Shown: in pieces, positions 1-6,411 of the stretch
Layout of the letters: each line of letters opens with the position of its first letter
Numbering within the stretch: position 1 is the first letter of the stretch
From: Syntrophomonas sp. UBA4807
GTDB taxonomy: Bacteria; Bacillota; Syntrophomonadia; Syntrophomonadales; Syntrophomonadaceae
DNA length: 9,425 bases
NCBI GenBank assembly: GCA_002402575.1
Contig: DHGD01000007.1
Coordinates: 37,265 to 46,689, forward strand
Direction: 5' to 3'
Translations under genes and position numbers: made by a program
Notes under the pieces: generated by a model
Seen by the model: the letters and a program-made list of their open reading frames with translations, nothing else
Told to the model about the DNA's origin: nothing
The model's database searches: none

Positions 1-22
1 TAATCCGGGCAGTAAATTCCCA

Positions 23-145
23 GCGCCGGCGGTATATTTAAAAAGTCTTATCCCCTGTTGCCATGCCCAACCTGTCCCCGGCGCCCAAAGATGCCGTGTA
101 TTTATTTCCGCTTTATTATATGCCGCCTGGCCAACTTTATGTAAA
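23..145 (-). promoter_or_regulatory. Leftward promoter candidate and structured leader
   Basis: On the minus strand a perfect TATAAT (115-120) lies 19 nt downstream of TTTACA (140-145), one base off the consensus -35. The predicted transcript would run leftward off the window. Its leader contains GCGCCGG (78-84 on the plus strand) and CCGGCGC (23-29), which are exact reverse complements and could close a 48-nt loop holding a smaller GTTG/CAAC hairpin. No open reading frame of useful length lies here. The spacer is longer than ideal and no known riboswitch core was recognised, so this is a candidate only. Confidence 0.3.
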
Positions 146-155
146 TTCGCCTGTC

Positions 156-174
156 AAAACCGGGCGATGGCCCG
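156..174 (-). terminator. Weak terminator-like hairpin after cobC
   Basis: Read on the minus strand, CGGGC-CATC-GCCCG forms a 5-bp all-GC stem with a 4-nt loop, followed by G and four T residues. It begins right after the TGA stop of the phosphatase gene (176-178), where an operon terminator is expected. The stem is short and the T tract is brief, so efficiency is uncertain. Confidence 0.35.
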
Positions 175-175
175 T

Positions 176-763
176 TCAAACCGTCAGGCCCACTGCATGG
201 ATTTCAGTATGCTGCGGAGAAAGTTCGATAATGGTTAATGATCCCGGCGGCACGGTGTCCTGCCAGGGATCGGTGCTGTGTTGCAGGCTGCATAGCACGG
301 CCTTGATCACCCCGCCGTGGGTAACCACCGCCACCGTACCGGAATGTCGGGCCTCAATATCCTTGATGGCCTGCAGACTGCGCTCAGACAGGTCGGTAAA
401 AGACTCCCCCTGCGGAATGCAGAATTCCTCAAAGTTGTTAAACCACTTCTCGAAATCCTCCCGGCAGCCCTCCCAGATTTCATTAAAAGTGAGGCCTTCC
501 CAAATGCCGAAACAGAATTCGCGCAACCTGGTATCGGGAATGGGTCGTATATTAAATGGCCTGGCCACAATATCAGCTGTCGCGGCGGCACGTGACAAAT
601 CGCTGCAGTATATCGCTTGCAAGGCTTCGTTTTCTAGCAGATAATCCGCCAGCCGGGCAGCTTGCTCCCGGCCGCGGTCGTTCAACGGTATATCGGTCTG
701 GCCTTGATATCTCTGACTGGCATTCCAGGGGGTTTCCCCGTGTCTGATCAGTATCAACCTCAT
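176..763 (-). CDS. cobC: Alpha-ribazole phosphatase-type histidine phosphatase
   Basis: A 195-residue member of the histidine phosphatase (phosphoglycerate mutase-like) superfamily. The N-terminal RHGE motif (residues 7-10) supplies the phosphorylated His8. SDLSRA (54-59) supplies Arg58, Glu82 is the likely acid/base residue, and THGG (148-151) supplies the second catalytic His149. The start is fixed by AAGGAG 7 nt upstream of the ATG. The gene begins 16 bp after the stop of cobS on the same strand, so the two are almost certainly cotranscribed. That context suggests it removes the 5'-phosphate from alpha-ribazole phosphate or adenosylcobalamin phosphate during nucleotide-loop assembly. The family also includes sugar-phosphate phosphatases and mutases, and sequence alone does not fix the substrate; the cobC call rests largely on the neighbour. 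Confidence 0.85.
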   Translation of the reverse strand: MRLILIRHGETPWNASQRYQGQTDIPLNDRGREQAARLADYLLENEALQAIYCSDLSRAAATADIVARPFNIRPIPDTRLREFCFGIWEGLTFNEIWEGCREDFEKWFNNFEEFCIPQGESFTDLSERSLQAIKDIEARHSGTVAVVTHGGVIKAVLCSLQHSTDPWQDTVPPGSLTIIELSPQHTEIHAVGLTV

Positions 764-779
764 ATTGAAACTCCTTTGC

Positions 780-1520
780 TTAATGAAGCAGGAACGCCGC
801 GGCGATTATGAACACGGTTTCAGTGCACTCACACAGTGCTCCAAAGACATCCCCGGTGACGCCTCCCAATTGCCGCACAATCCAGGCCGCAGCCGTCATC
901 CCTGCCATAACCGCTATCAAGGCCGTGAGCACAGCCGTCCAGGCAAAGGCCAGCCAGGCGCCGGCTATGAGCACCAGGGCCGCGGCCCCCAGCTGAGGCC
1001 ATCCCGCCTGCCCTCCGAACGCCGCTCCCAGACCGCCTGCGGACCGGGCATAGGGGTAGCGGCAGATAGCATACACCATTATAAAGCGCCCCGCCGCAGG
1101 CGCCACCAGGAGTACCCAAACCGTATCCAGCGGGGCTAGATGATCCAGAAAGGCCAGCTTGAGAAGCACTGCCATTACCAGGACGACTGCTCCCATGGCG
1201 CCTACCCGGCTGTCTTTCATAATCTCCAGTTTGCGCTCTCGCTCCCGCCCTGAAAACAGTCCATCGGCTGAATCGATAAGGCCGTCCAGGTGTAAAGCTC
1301 CGGTGACAGCCACCCAGGCCAACAAAACCAAGGTCTCCGCGGCCAGCCCGGGCTCCAGCATCTCCGCCCCTTTGCTGACCAGCAGGAGGATTGTGCCAAT
1401 AATAAAACCCACCAGGGGATAAAAATACAGCGAAGTGGAGAATTCTCTATCGTCTGCGATACGATTGCCATACACCGGGAAAATGGTAAGAAAGCTGATA
1501 GCCAGCAGCAGACTGCGCAT
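780..1520 (-). CDS. cobS: Adenosylcobinamide-GDP ribazoletransferase (cobalamin synthase)
   Basis: A 246-residue integral membrane enzyme that joins adenosylcobinamide-GDP to alpha-ribazole (or its phosphate), the last major step in adenosylcobalamin synthesis. The family signature is clear: HLDGLIDSADGL (residues 77-88), with Asp79, Asp83 and Asp86 placed to bind divalent metal, then MKDSRVGAMG (101-110). Hydrophobic segments occur at about 33-49, 62-75, 109-125 and repeatedly through the C-terminal half, as expected. The first residues, FLTIFPV, are also typical. I chose the ATG at 1520 because AGGAGG lies 6 nt upstream; an in-frame TTG at 1544 would put that ribosome binding site inside the coding region. 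The phosphatase gene follows 16 bp downstream. No cobalamin riboswitch core was seen ahead of it. Confidence 0.95.
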   Translation of the reverse strand: MRSLLLAISFLTIFPVYGNRIADDREFSTSLYFYPLVGFIIGTILLLVSKGAEMLEPGLAAETLVLLAWVAVTGALHLDGLIDSADGLFSGRERERKLEIMKDSRVGAMGAVVLVMAVLLKLAFLDHLAPLDTVWVLLVAPAAGRFIMVYAICRYPYARSAGGLGAAFGGQAGWPQLGAAALVLIAGAWLAFAWTAVLTALIAVMAGMTAAAWIVRQLGGVTGDVFGALCECTETVFIIAAAFLLH

Positions 1521-1550
1521 TCCGTTCCTCCTGTTAAGCAGCAATATATC

Positions 1551-1673
1551 TCATGTCATATCATCCTGGCGGCAAATATCCCGCATCCTTCGGTTTTCCT
1601 CAGGCTGTTCCGCCGGGTTGGTCTTTTTTTCCCCAATAGGTTTTATATACACAGTGTCGCCGGGAGTTGTCAT
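1551..1673 (-). CDS. Possible 40-residue ORF ahead of cobS
   Basis: A minus-strand ATG at 1673 opens a 40-codon frame ending in TGA at 1551, 30 bp before the cobS start. The product is hydrophilic and highly charged: it starts MTTPGDTVYIKPIGEKK and has a Glu/Arg/Asp-rich second half. Only a weak GGGGA sequence lies upstream, so translation is uncertain. It resembles no family I recognise. It overlaps the promoter proposed for cobS, and both assignments are unlikely to be right together. Confidence 0.25.
   Translation of the reverse strand: MTTPGDTVYIKPIGEKKTNPAEQPEENRRMRDICRQDDMT
1644..1673 (-). promoter_or_regulatory. Candidate cobS-cobC promoter
   Basis: On the minus strand ATGACA (1668-1673, 5/6 match to the -35 consensus) is followed after 18 nt by TATATA (1644-1649, 4/6 match to the -10). 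Transcription would start near 1637, giving a leader of about 115 nt before the cobS ATG. It is the best sigma-A-like pair I found upstream of the operon, but is not strong. Confidence 0.3.
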
Positions 1674-1723
1674 AGCGTCCCCGGGGTACATTAACCATTA
1701 GACCCGAACTGGGAGGATGAAAG

Positions 1724-1894
1724 ATGGATTCAAAAAATCTCGATGCATTTGACCGTGGCATTCGAATAGCACTGGGTTTGTTCCTGATCGGTCTGGTGGT
1801 TTTACAGCCTTTGCCCTTAAATACCACCTTGATGCTGGTATTCGCGGTGATGGGATTAGGTATGATGGCTGAAGCCCTCAACCAGGGATATTAA
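1724..1894 (+). CDS. Small DUF2892/YgaP-like membrane protein
   Basis: A 56-residue protein beginning MDSKNLDAFDRGIRIALGLF. The polar N-terminus with an Asp-Arg-x-x-Arg-Ile pattern, followed by a hydrophobic helix (about residues 14-28), a short turn (QPLPLNTT) and a second hydrophobic stretch (about 36-49), matches the DUF2892 pattern, known from the membrane domain of YgaP, in which two helices follow a conserved DR--R motif. GGGAGG lies 7-8 nt before the ATG, a strong ribosome binding site that supports real translation despite the small size. It stands alone on the plus strand, divergent from cobS and convergent with the next gene. In other proteins the domain can be fused to rhodanese modules; none is present here. 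Its function is unknown. The family call rests on pattern recognition. Confidence 0.75.
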   Translation: MDSKNLDAFDRGIRIALGLFLIGLVVLQPLPLNTTLMLVFAVMGLGMMAEALNQGY

Positions 1895-1949
1895 AATTGA
1901 TTACCGGCAACCTGTCATTATTAGCAGAACAAGCCTCCCCTATTTTCGG

Positions 1950-2486
1950 CTACAACAGCTTGCCGAGGATAAAACCCAAGGTCAGCGCCACCACGCTTAT
2001 TATCAGTAGCTTGACGGTTTCCTCCCGCGATATCTTTATGGTCTCACGGGTTTTGATCTCCCATGGGCTTTTCCTTTTGAGGCGGTGAGTTATCTCCACT
2101 TCGCTGCCCAGTTCCGTCTTGAGGCGATAACAGCGGTCATCGATATAGGCTTGGGCCAATTGAGCGTCACTTCCCCACAACTCCAGGCATTTGGTGAATA
2201 GGTACTCGCATTGCGTATCCACAAAATCGGTGCAGCGATCAAGGGTTTCAAACCACTGCTGGTTATGCAGAGCCTCTACCGGCACCGACCTGAGCAATTC
2301 ATAGGCTCCCTCGCGGATTGTTTCCATGACATGGTCTACAAAATCGGCTATGGCCTCAGTTCCGCCGGACTCCAGATATACCTGGCCGCGGGCGGCAGCC
2401 GCCTCTATCCTTAAAGCAATGCCGCGTCGCTTCTTGGCAAAAATGGCTTTGATATTGATTTGGGGTTGATTTCTCATGATAGACAC
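1950..2486 (-). CDS. Unrecognised C-terminally anchored membrane protein
   Basis: A 178-residue protein of no family I recognise. The N-terminus is basic (KAIFAKKRRG at about 13-22). Most of the protein looks helical and acidic, with four cysteines (Cys84, Cys92, Cys99, Cys118) in the middle third, a basic patch (HRLKRK, about 133-138), and a single hydrophobic C-terminal segment (about 158-178, VKLLIISVVALTLGFILGKL). This looks like a C-terminal anchor with the bulk in the cytoplasm. A GTG at 2486 is preferred because GAGGTGA is well placed upstream; an ATG three codons in (2477) has only a weak AGGTG before it. It converges on the small membrane protein to its left and diverges from the antiporter, so it appears to be its own transcription unit. 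No terminator with a T tract was seen after it. Confidence 0.7.
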   Translation of the reverse strand: MSIMRNQPQINIKAIFAKKRRGIALRIEAAAARGQVYLESGGTEAIADFVDHVMETIREGAYELLRSVPVEALHNQQWFETLDRCTDFVDTQCEYLFTKCLELWGSDAQLAQAYIDDRCYRLKTELGSEVEITHRLKRKSPWEIKTRETIKISREETVKLLIISVVALTLGFILGKLL

Positions 2487-2642
2487 CTGAAATCACCTCA
2501 CTTATTTAGATTATTCTCTTTTCTGCCCCAGTTTCCTTCATTGAACGCCGGGTATTGTCGGCAGGCTTTTTGAAGGAATTAAGAAGGCGGGGCTAACCAG
2601 GACCTGGCAATTTAGTTCATATTATTGAGGGTAAAATGATAA

Positions 2643-2679
2643 GATATTATCAGCCTGCTGAATGCGGGCTGATATCATC
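2643..2679 (+). repeat. Hairpin just upstream of the antiporter start
   Basis: TATCAGCCTGC (2648-2658) and GCGGGCTGATA (2664-2674) form an 11-bp stem, with one G-U pair in RNA, around the 5-nt loop TGAAT. Beyond a 2x2 internal loop, GAT (2643-2645) and ATC (2677-2679) extend it by 3 bp. It ends 6 bp before the GGGAG ribosome binding site (2686-2690) for the ATG at 2699, so it lies in the mRNA leader if that start is used. It lacks a T tract and is not a canonical terminator. Confidence 0.6.
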
Positions 2680-2698
2680 AGATGCGGGAGATTATTAT

Positions 2699-3727
2699 AT
2701 GTGGAAATTTTTATACTGGCTGCTGCCTTTGCTGGCATTGAGCGGATACTTTAAATTCAGTGGCAATGAGATCGGTTTGTTTTTCACTGCTGCCGCAGCG
2801 ATCATCCCCTTGGCGGGGCTGATGGGTGAGGCTACCGAAAACCTGGCCTGCTATACCGGGGAGAGGATCGGCGGCCTGCTAAACGCCACCTTCGGTAATG
2901 CCACCGAGTTGTTGATCACCATATTCGCTCTTAAAGCGGGATTGTTCACGGTGGTAAAAGCCTCCCTGGCCGGGAGCATCCTGGGCAATATCCTGCTGGT
3001 GTTGGGATTTGCCATAACAGCCGGAAGTTTCCAAAACGGGGTGCAAAAGTTTGACCGGGTGCATATCAATAATCAAACCAGCCTGATGTTCCTGTCAGTG
3101 ATCGCGCTGATTATACCGGCAGTTTTCCTGTTTGGAGAGACCGGTCCCAAATTGGAGCATTACAGCCTGGTGGTGGCAAGCATACTGTTGCTCATCTATG
3201 TGGCCGGACTGGTGTTCAGTTTCCGCCACAACAGCAACAACCGTGCCTGCGCGGTTGTTGAGAATGCTCATTGGAGCCGCAACCACGCCCTGGGGATGCT
3301 GTTTTTAAGCACCGTACTGATAGCCTTAGAGAGCGAATTCCTGGTAGGCGCCATCGAATCGGTGACGGCATTGCTGGGCTGGTCGGAATTCTTCATCGGC
3401 ATCATCATCATCCCCTTAATCGGCAACGCCGCCGAGCATTTTACCGCGGTAATAATGGCCTGGCGCAACAAAATCGATCTGGCTTTTGAAATCGCGGTGG
3501 GATCAAGCACACAGATTGCCCTTCTGGTGACCCCCCTCTTGGTTTTCATCGGCCTCTTCATGGGGAGGCAGATGAGCATAATATTCGACTATTACGAGAT
3601 AGTAGCGGTAGGACTGGCAGTTCTGATCGCTCAGTTTATAAGCCTGGATGGCGAATCCAACTGGCTGGAAGGCTCCCTGCTGTTAGCTGCTTATGCCATC
3701 ATCGCCTTCGGTTTCTATTTCGTATAA
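2699..3727 (+). CDS. CaCA-family calcium/proton antiporter
   Basis: A 342-residue integral membrane antiporter of the CAX branch of the cation/Ca2+ exchanger superfamily, expected to expel Ca2+ in exchange for H+. Both diagnostic repeats are present: GGLLNATFGNATELL (58-72, with Glu70) and GNAAEHFTAVIMAW (242-255, with Glu246), each in a hydrophobic helix. About ten or eleven hydrophobic segments are visible, with a central polar loop near 177-196 (RHNSNN and following). The ATG at 2699 is chosen because GGGAG lies 8 nt upstream and because the resulting N-terminus begins directly with a membrane helix, as I recall for Bacillus subtilis YfkE. An in-frame ATG at 2636 (GAGGG 4 nt upstream) would add 21 polar residues and place the strong hairpin in coding sequence. 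It is the usual chaA-like family, but specificity for Ca2+ is inferred. Confidence 0.93.
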   Translation: MWKFLYWLLPLLALSGYFKFSGNEIGLFFTAAAAIIPLAGLMGEATENLACYTGERIGGLLNATFGNATELLITIFALKAGLFTVVKASLAGSILGNILLVLGFAITAGSFQNGVQKFDRVHINNQTSLMFLSVIALIIPAVFLFGETGPKLEHYSLVVASILLLIYVAGLVFSFRHNSNNRACAVVENAHWSRNHALGMLFLSTVLIALESEFLVGAIESVTALLGWSEFFIGIIIIPLIGNAAEHFTAVIMAWRNKIDLAFEIAVGSSTQIALLVTPLLVFIGLFMGRQMSIIFDYYEIVAVGLAVLIAQFISLDGESNWLEGSLLLAAYAIIAFGFYFV

Positions 3728-3841
3728 CCGGTAAAAGGCCGGGGAAGGAATGCCGTCATAAAGCTTGAAATGCAAATAAAGCGCTAATATGAATACCGTG
3801 TGGAAACGCCGTGAGTTGATCTAGGTATCATCTCAGTTCAG

Positions 3842-4723
3842 CTACAATTTTGCTTTGACGTTTGTAACCAGCAGTTTCATAGTGCTATACATGATGTCTG
3901 CCGGGTAATAGGAAAGTCCGCCCTTGAAATATCGCTTAAAAACCTTTTGGCTGATCTGCTCCTCGTCCACACCGGCGTGCAAGTCCTCTTTGATCCAGGC
4001 GAAGGCTTCTTCAGCGGCTTTAGTGGTCTGCCGCAGGTACTGGCGCACTGCTTCACCCTGGATGATATCGCCGTGGGCCATGCCCAGGACCTTAAGCGGC
4101 AGGTTCTGGAAGCGCTTCAGGGTAGCCATATAGAAGTCATAGTTTTGGAAAAATACCGGGGATATCTCGCCGGGAGCGCTCTGATAACCGGCTGCGTCAG
4201 AGGCTAATAAGACGCCGTCACTCTCCAGGAACACCGCCACGGAGCAGGCACTGTGACCGGGGGCGTCCAGTATATCGAGCTTGAGGTTATCCCCTAAAAG
4301 CAGCCGGTCGCCTTCCCCTACCACCACGTCGACCGCAATCGGGCCTGATTCCGGGATTTCAGGCAGCCTGTCAATAAAGCCTGCCTTTAGATATGACTCA
4401 CTTACGGCATGGTCACTGTTGAAAGCGCTGGCCATGGCCTTTTCCTTGGACAATATCTTCCGCGCGCCGCTGCTTGCCACCACCAATGCGGAAGGGAACA
4501 GCTTTTTCAGTATAGGCAGGCCGCATACATGATCGAAATGGGAGTGCAGGATTACAATATATTTGACATCCGGTTTGTCCTTAAAAGCCTCCCATTGCCC
4601 GGCAAATATGTGGGCGCCTGCGCTGGTACCGCACTCGATCAAAGCTGCTTCTTCGTCTCCCGCGAGGTAGTAATTGAAATAACCGTTGCCGAACAACCTG
4701 ACATTTTGGGTTAGCTGCTGCAT
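3842..4723 (-). CDS. Metallo-beta-lactamase-fold hydrolase
   Basis: A 293-residue MBL-fold protein. The metal-binding signature HSHFDH (residues 60-65) gives His60, His62, Asp64 and His65. Further ligands are probably His157 (DAPGHSACS), Asp176 (LLASDAAG) and His217 (GMAHGD), so both metal sites look intact. The order and spacing resemble glyoxalase-II-like and other small-molecule thioesterase or lactonase members. The roughly 70-residue C-terminal helical tail beyond the core (from about 225) carries no recognised domain. There is no signal peptide, so it is probably cytoplasmic. AAGGAGG lies 7 nt before the ATG. It lies 242 bp downstream of the nitroreductase on the same strand, across a gap with extensive inverted repeats, so cotranscription is doubtful. 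The substrate cannot be told from sequence. Confidence 0.9.
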   Translation of the reverse strand: MQQLTQNVRLFGNGYFNYYLAGDEEAALIECGTSAGAHIFAGQWEAFKDKPDVKYIVILHSHFDHVCGLPILKKLFPSALVVASSGARKILSKEKAMASAFNSDHAVSESYLKAGFIDRLPEIPESGPIAVDVVVGEGDRLLLGDNLKLDILDAPGHSACSVAVFLESDGVLLASDAAGYQSAPGEISPVFFQNYDFYMATLKRFQNLPLKVLGMAHGDIIQGEAVRQYLRQTTKAAEEAFAWIKEDLHAGVDEEQISQKVFKRYFKGGLSYYPADIMYSTMKLLVTNVKAKL

Positions 4724-4771
4724 TCTATAACCTCCTTACCTTCAGTTAACTCTAACAGCGGCGTTCTATTA

Positions 4772-4900
4772 TTAAACACTTGAGATGCCGGGGCTTAAAT
4801 GAGGCCACCCAGTGACACTCCAGGAAATATTGTCGCAGAACAAGTTGCCGCGCCAATAACAATTCGGCGTAACGGTATTTCTCGGCTCAACCCCGCGCAT
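4772..4900 (-). CDS. Doubtful 42-residue Trp/Cys-rich ORF
   Basis: A minus-strand ATG at 4900 opens 42 codons ending in TAA at 4772, starting MRGVEPRNTVTPNCYW. An in-frame TAG lies two codons upstream, so the frame cannot be extended. Three Trp and two Cys in 42 residues is unusual for random sequence, but no ribosome binding site precedes the start, and the same bases form inverted repeats. It could be a chance ORF over a structured RNA, a small peptide, or a remnant of a repeated element. It is listed for completeness. Confidence 0.15.
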   Translation of the reverse strand: MRGVEPRNTVTPNCYWRGNLFCDNISWSVTGWPHLSPGISSV

Positions 4901-4922
4901 CTGCTATGGTGCGGCGAGCCGG
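4783..4922. repeat. Structured intergenic block with nested inverted repeats
   Basis: CGGCTC (4883-4888) pairs with GAGCCG (4916-4921). Inside it CCGC (4893-4896) pairs with GCGG (4911-4914) and CAT (4898-4900) with ATG (4906-4908). A competing long-range pairing joins AGATGC (4783-4788) to GCATCT (4897-4902), extended past a 2x2 mismatch by GGG (4791-4793) with CCC (4892-4894). A further hairpin uses CGCC and GGCG (4854-4869), backed by CCG/CGG. Two mutually exclusive folds sharing GCATC are typical of switching RNAs, though the strand is unknown: one G-U pair favours the plus strand, while the neighbouring genes favour the minus strand. No known RNA family was recognised. Confidence 0.4.
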
Positions 4923-4965
4923 TGCAACCAGTTCTAGGCCGCAGCCAACGTCCCTGCAAATACTA

Positions 4966-5502
4966 TTAGTTGGCGAAGCTATTGCCGAAAGTGTTGTAAT
5001 GCACTTTGTTGTACGGGAGTTTGCTGTCATCGTTGGGTGCCTTCTGCTCGGCCGGATAACCGACGGCCACGATGGCCAGCACCTGAAGCTGATCAGGCAG
5101 ACGGAGCAGTTGTTTTATGTAATTGGAGGAGGTCTGGTGGTCGTCGTGCCACCTCTCCCGGACCTGAATCCAGCATGACCCCAGCCCCATCGAGACCGCC
5201 TGCAGATGCAAAAGCAGAGTGCAAATGGATGAGTCTTCCACCCATACATCGCATTTGCCGGGGTCAGCGGCAACCACAATACCCAGGGGAGCCTCGGCCA
5301 AAAAAGAAGCGCCATGCTCTTTGCACAAAGCCAATTTAGCCAGCAGTTCCTTATCCTCCACCAGGACAAATTCCCAAGGGCGCCGGGCTCGTGAGGACGG
5401 TGCCAGCAAGGCCGCCCTGACTAATTGCTCGATCTGCTCCGCTTCCAATTTCTTGTCCTGGAATTTGCGGATGCTGCGTCTTTTCCTGAGTAAATCCAGC
5501 AT
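4966..5502 (-). CDS. Nitroreductase-family FMN oxidoreductase
   Basis: A 178-residue member of the nitroreductase superfamily, which uses FMN and NAD(P)H to reduce nitro compounds, quinones, flavins or enoyl substrates, acting as a dimer in the cytoplasm. The N-terminal RKRRSIRKF (6-14) gives the conserved Arg/Ser residues that contact FMN phosphate. APSSRARRPWEFVLVED (34-50) is the second FMN segment, and GLGSCWIQVRER (106-117) is the central family motif. The C-terminal VGYPAEQKAP (147-156) is also typical. The ATG at 5502 is chosen because GGAGGAGGAG lies 9 nt upstream; an upstream alternative start at 5565 would place that site inside the gene and overlap the preceding stop. It follows the IMPase-family gene by 44 bp, so the two may be cotranscribed. 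The substrate is unknown. Confidence 0.92.
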   Translation of the reverse strand: MLDLLRKRRSIRKFQDKKLEAEQIEQLVRAALLAPSSRARRPWEFVLVEDKELLAKLALCKEHGASFLAEAPLGIVVAADPGKCDVWVEDSSICTLLLHLQAVSMGLGSCWIQVRERWHDDHQTSSNYIKQLLRLPDQLQVLAIVAVGYPAEQKAPNDDSKLPYNKVHYNTFGNSFAN

Positions 5503-5546
5503 AACAGTATTCTCCTCCTCCGCTGTAATATTTACATTGACTTTAT

Positions 5547-6362
5547 TTAATAATTGACCGGCCACCGGGCTTCGGCCTGCTTCATTTCAGCCAGCAGGAG
5601 TTCGCAGATGGCTGAATTGCCCGCCACCAGAGAAACGCCGCGATGGCGCGGCAGATATACCACCCGGCCTCCGGCTTCCTCGACCAAAAGTGCCCCGGCG
5701 GCCACGTCCCATACGCTCAGATTAAGTTCCCAGTACCCGTCAAGCGTTCCCAGGGCTACATTGCAAAGGTCAAAAGCAGCCGATCCCATTCGCCGTATTC
5801 CTCTGGTCCGGGGGCTAAAATGGACAAAATAATTCAGGTTATTGTCGGCATGGGTGGCATGGTCGTAAGGAAACCCAGTAGCCAGTACAGATTGTCCCAA
5901 TTCGGTCTTGCGCCCTACGGTTATGGGTATGCCATTCATAAAGGCCCCCTCGCCACGCACGGCGGTGAACATCTGCTCCAGCAGCGGGACGTACACCACA
6001 CCCATAATAGTTTCGCCCCGATATTGCAGGGCGATTGATATGGAGAAAATGGGCAGACCTTGCGCATAATTGGTGGTTCCGTCCAGAGGGTCAATTACCC
6101 ACAAATACTCCGAAGAACCTATCTGCCTGGGTTGTTCCTCAGATAATATGGCATGCTGGGGATAAGCATGCCGGATGGCGGTAATCAAATACTGCTCAGA
6201 ATAATGGTCTACCTCGGTAACCAAATCGATGCCGGAAGATTTCGTTCCCACTCCCAGGTTCTTGCTCCTCAAGTTGGCTTTCTGTATCTCGCCAACCGTT
6301 CTGGCCAAGCTGCAAGTCATTTCCAGGGCCTTCTCGATATTAACTGAGTTGATTGGTGTCAC
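5547..6362 (-). CDS. Inositol monophosphatase family protein
   Basis: A 271-residue Mg2+- and probably Li+-sensitive phosphatase of the IMPase/SuhB family, expected to release phosphate from myo-inositol-1-phosphate or a related sugar phosphate. Metal ligands are visible in order: Glu75-Glu76 in SEEQ, Asp91 and Asp94 in DPLDGTTNY (91-99), and Asp219 in SVWDVAAGALLVEEAGG (216-232). RRMGSAAFDLCNVALG (190-205) is the other strongly conserved block. Length is normal for the family. The GTG at 6362 is taken as start because the protein then has the expected N-terminal helix; AAGGAG lies 12 nt upstream, a little far. The ATG at codon 15 (6320) has AGAAGG 8 nt ahead but would trim the helix. Related members dephosphorylate NADP or fructose-1,6-bisphosphate, so the substrate is not certain. 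Confidence 0.92.
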   Translation of the reverse strand: MTPINSVNIEKALEMTCSLARTVGEIQKANLRSKNLGVGTKSSGIDLVTEVDHYSEQYLITAIRHAYPQHAILSEEQPRQIGSSEYLWVIDPLDGTTNYAQGLPIFSISIALQYRGETIMGVVYVPLLEQMFTAVRGEGAFMNGIPITVGRKTELGQSVLATGFPYDHATHADNNLNYFVHFSPRTRGIRRMGSAAFDLCNVALGTLDGYWELNLSVWDVAAGALLVEEAGGRVVYLPRHRGVSLVAGNSAICELLLAEMKQAEARWPVNY

Positions 6363-6411
6363 CTGTTTAATTTACTCCTTCCCGGATGCCTGACACCTGC
6401 CTTCGGTATAC

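Noticed and set aside
30..100. NiCo-type metal riboswitch in the left-edge leader
   Set aside because: It shares only short fragments such as GGCAACAG and GGGACAG; the four-helix arrangement could not be built.
1667..1695. Plus-strand TTGTCA promoter for the small membrane protein
   Set aside because: No acceptable -10 element lies at 16-18 nt spacing.
1521..1723. Cobalamin riboswitch ahead of cobS
   Set aside because: The conserved B12-box core (GCCACTG-type) is absent on the minus strand here, and the region is short and partly open as a reading frame.
2597..2607. CCAGGACCTGG palindrome as an antiporter operator
   Set aside because: It is a perfect 11-bp inverted repeat, but isolated and with no convincing promoter next to it; support is too thin to list.
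3728..3841. Bidirectional terminator between the converging antiporter and MBL genes
   Set aside because: Only a 4-bp CCGG repeat was found, without a T tract on either strand.
5503..5565. 21-residue N-terminal extension of the nitroreductase
   Set aside because: It would place the GGAGGAGGAG ribosome binding site inside the gene and overlap the IMPase-family stop; the family normally starts close to the RRSIRKF motif.
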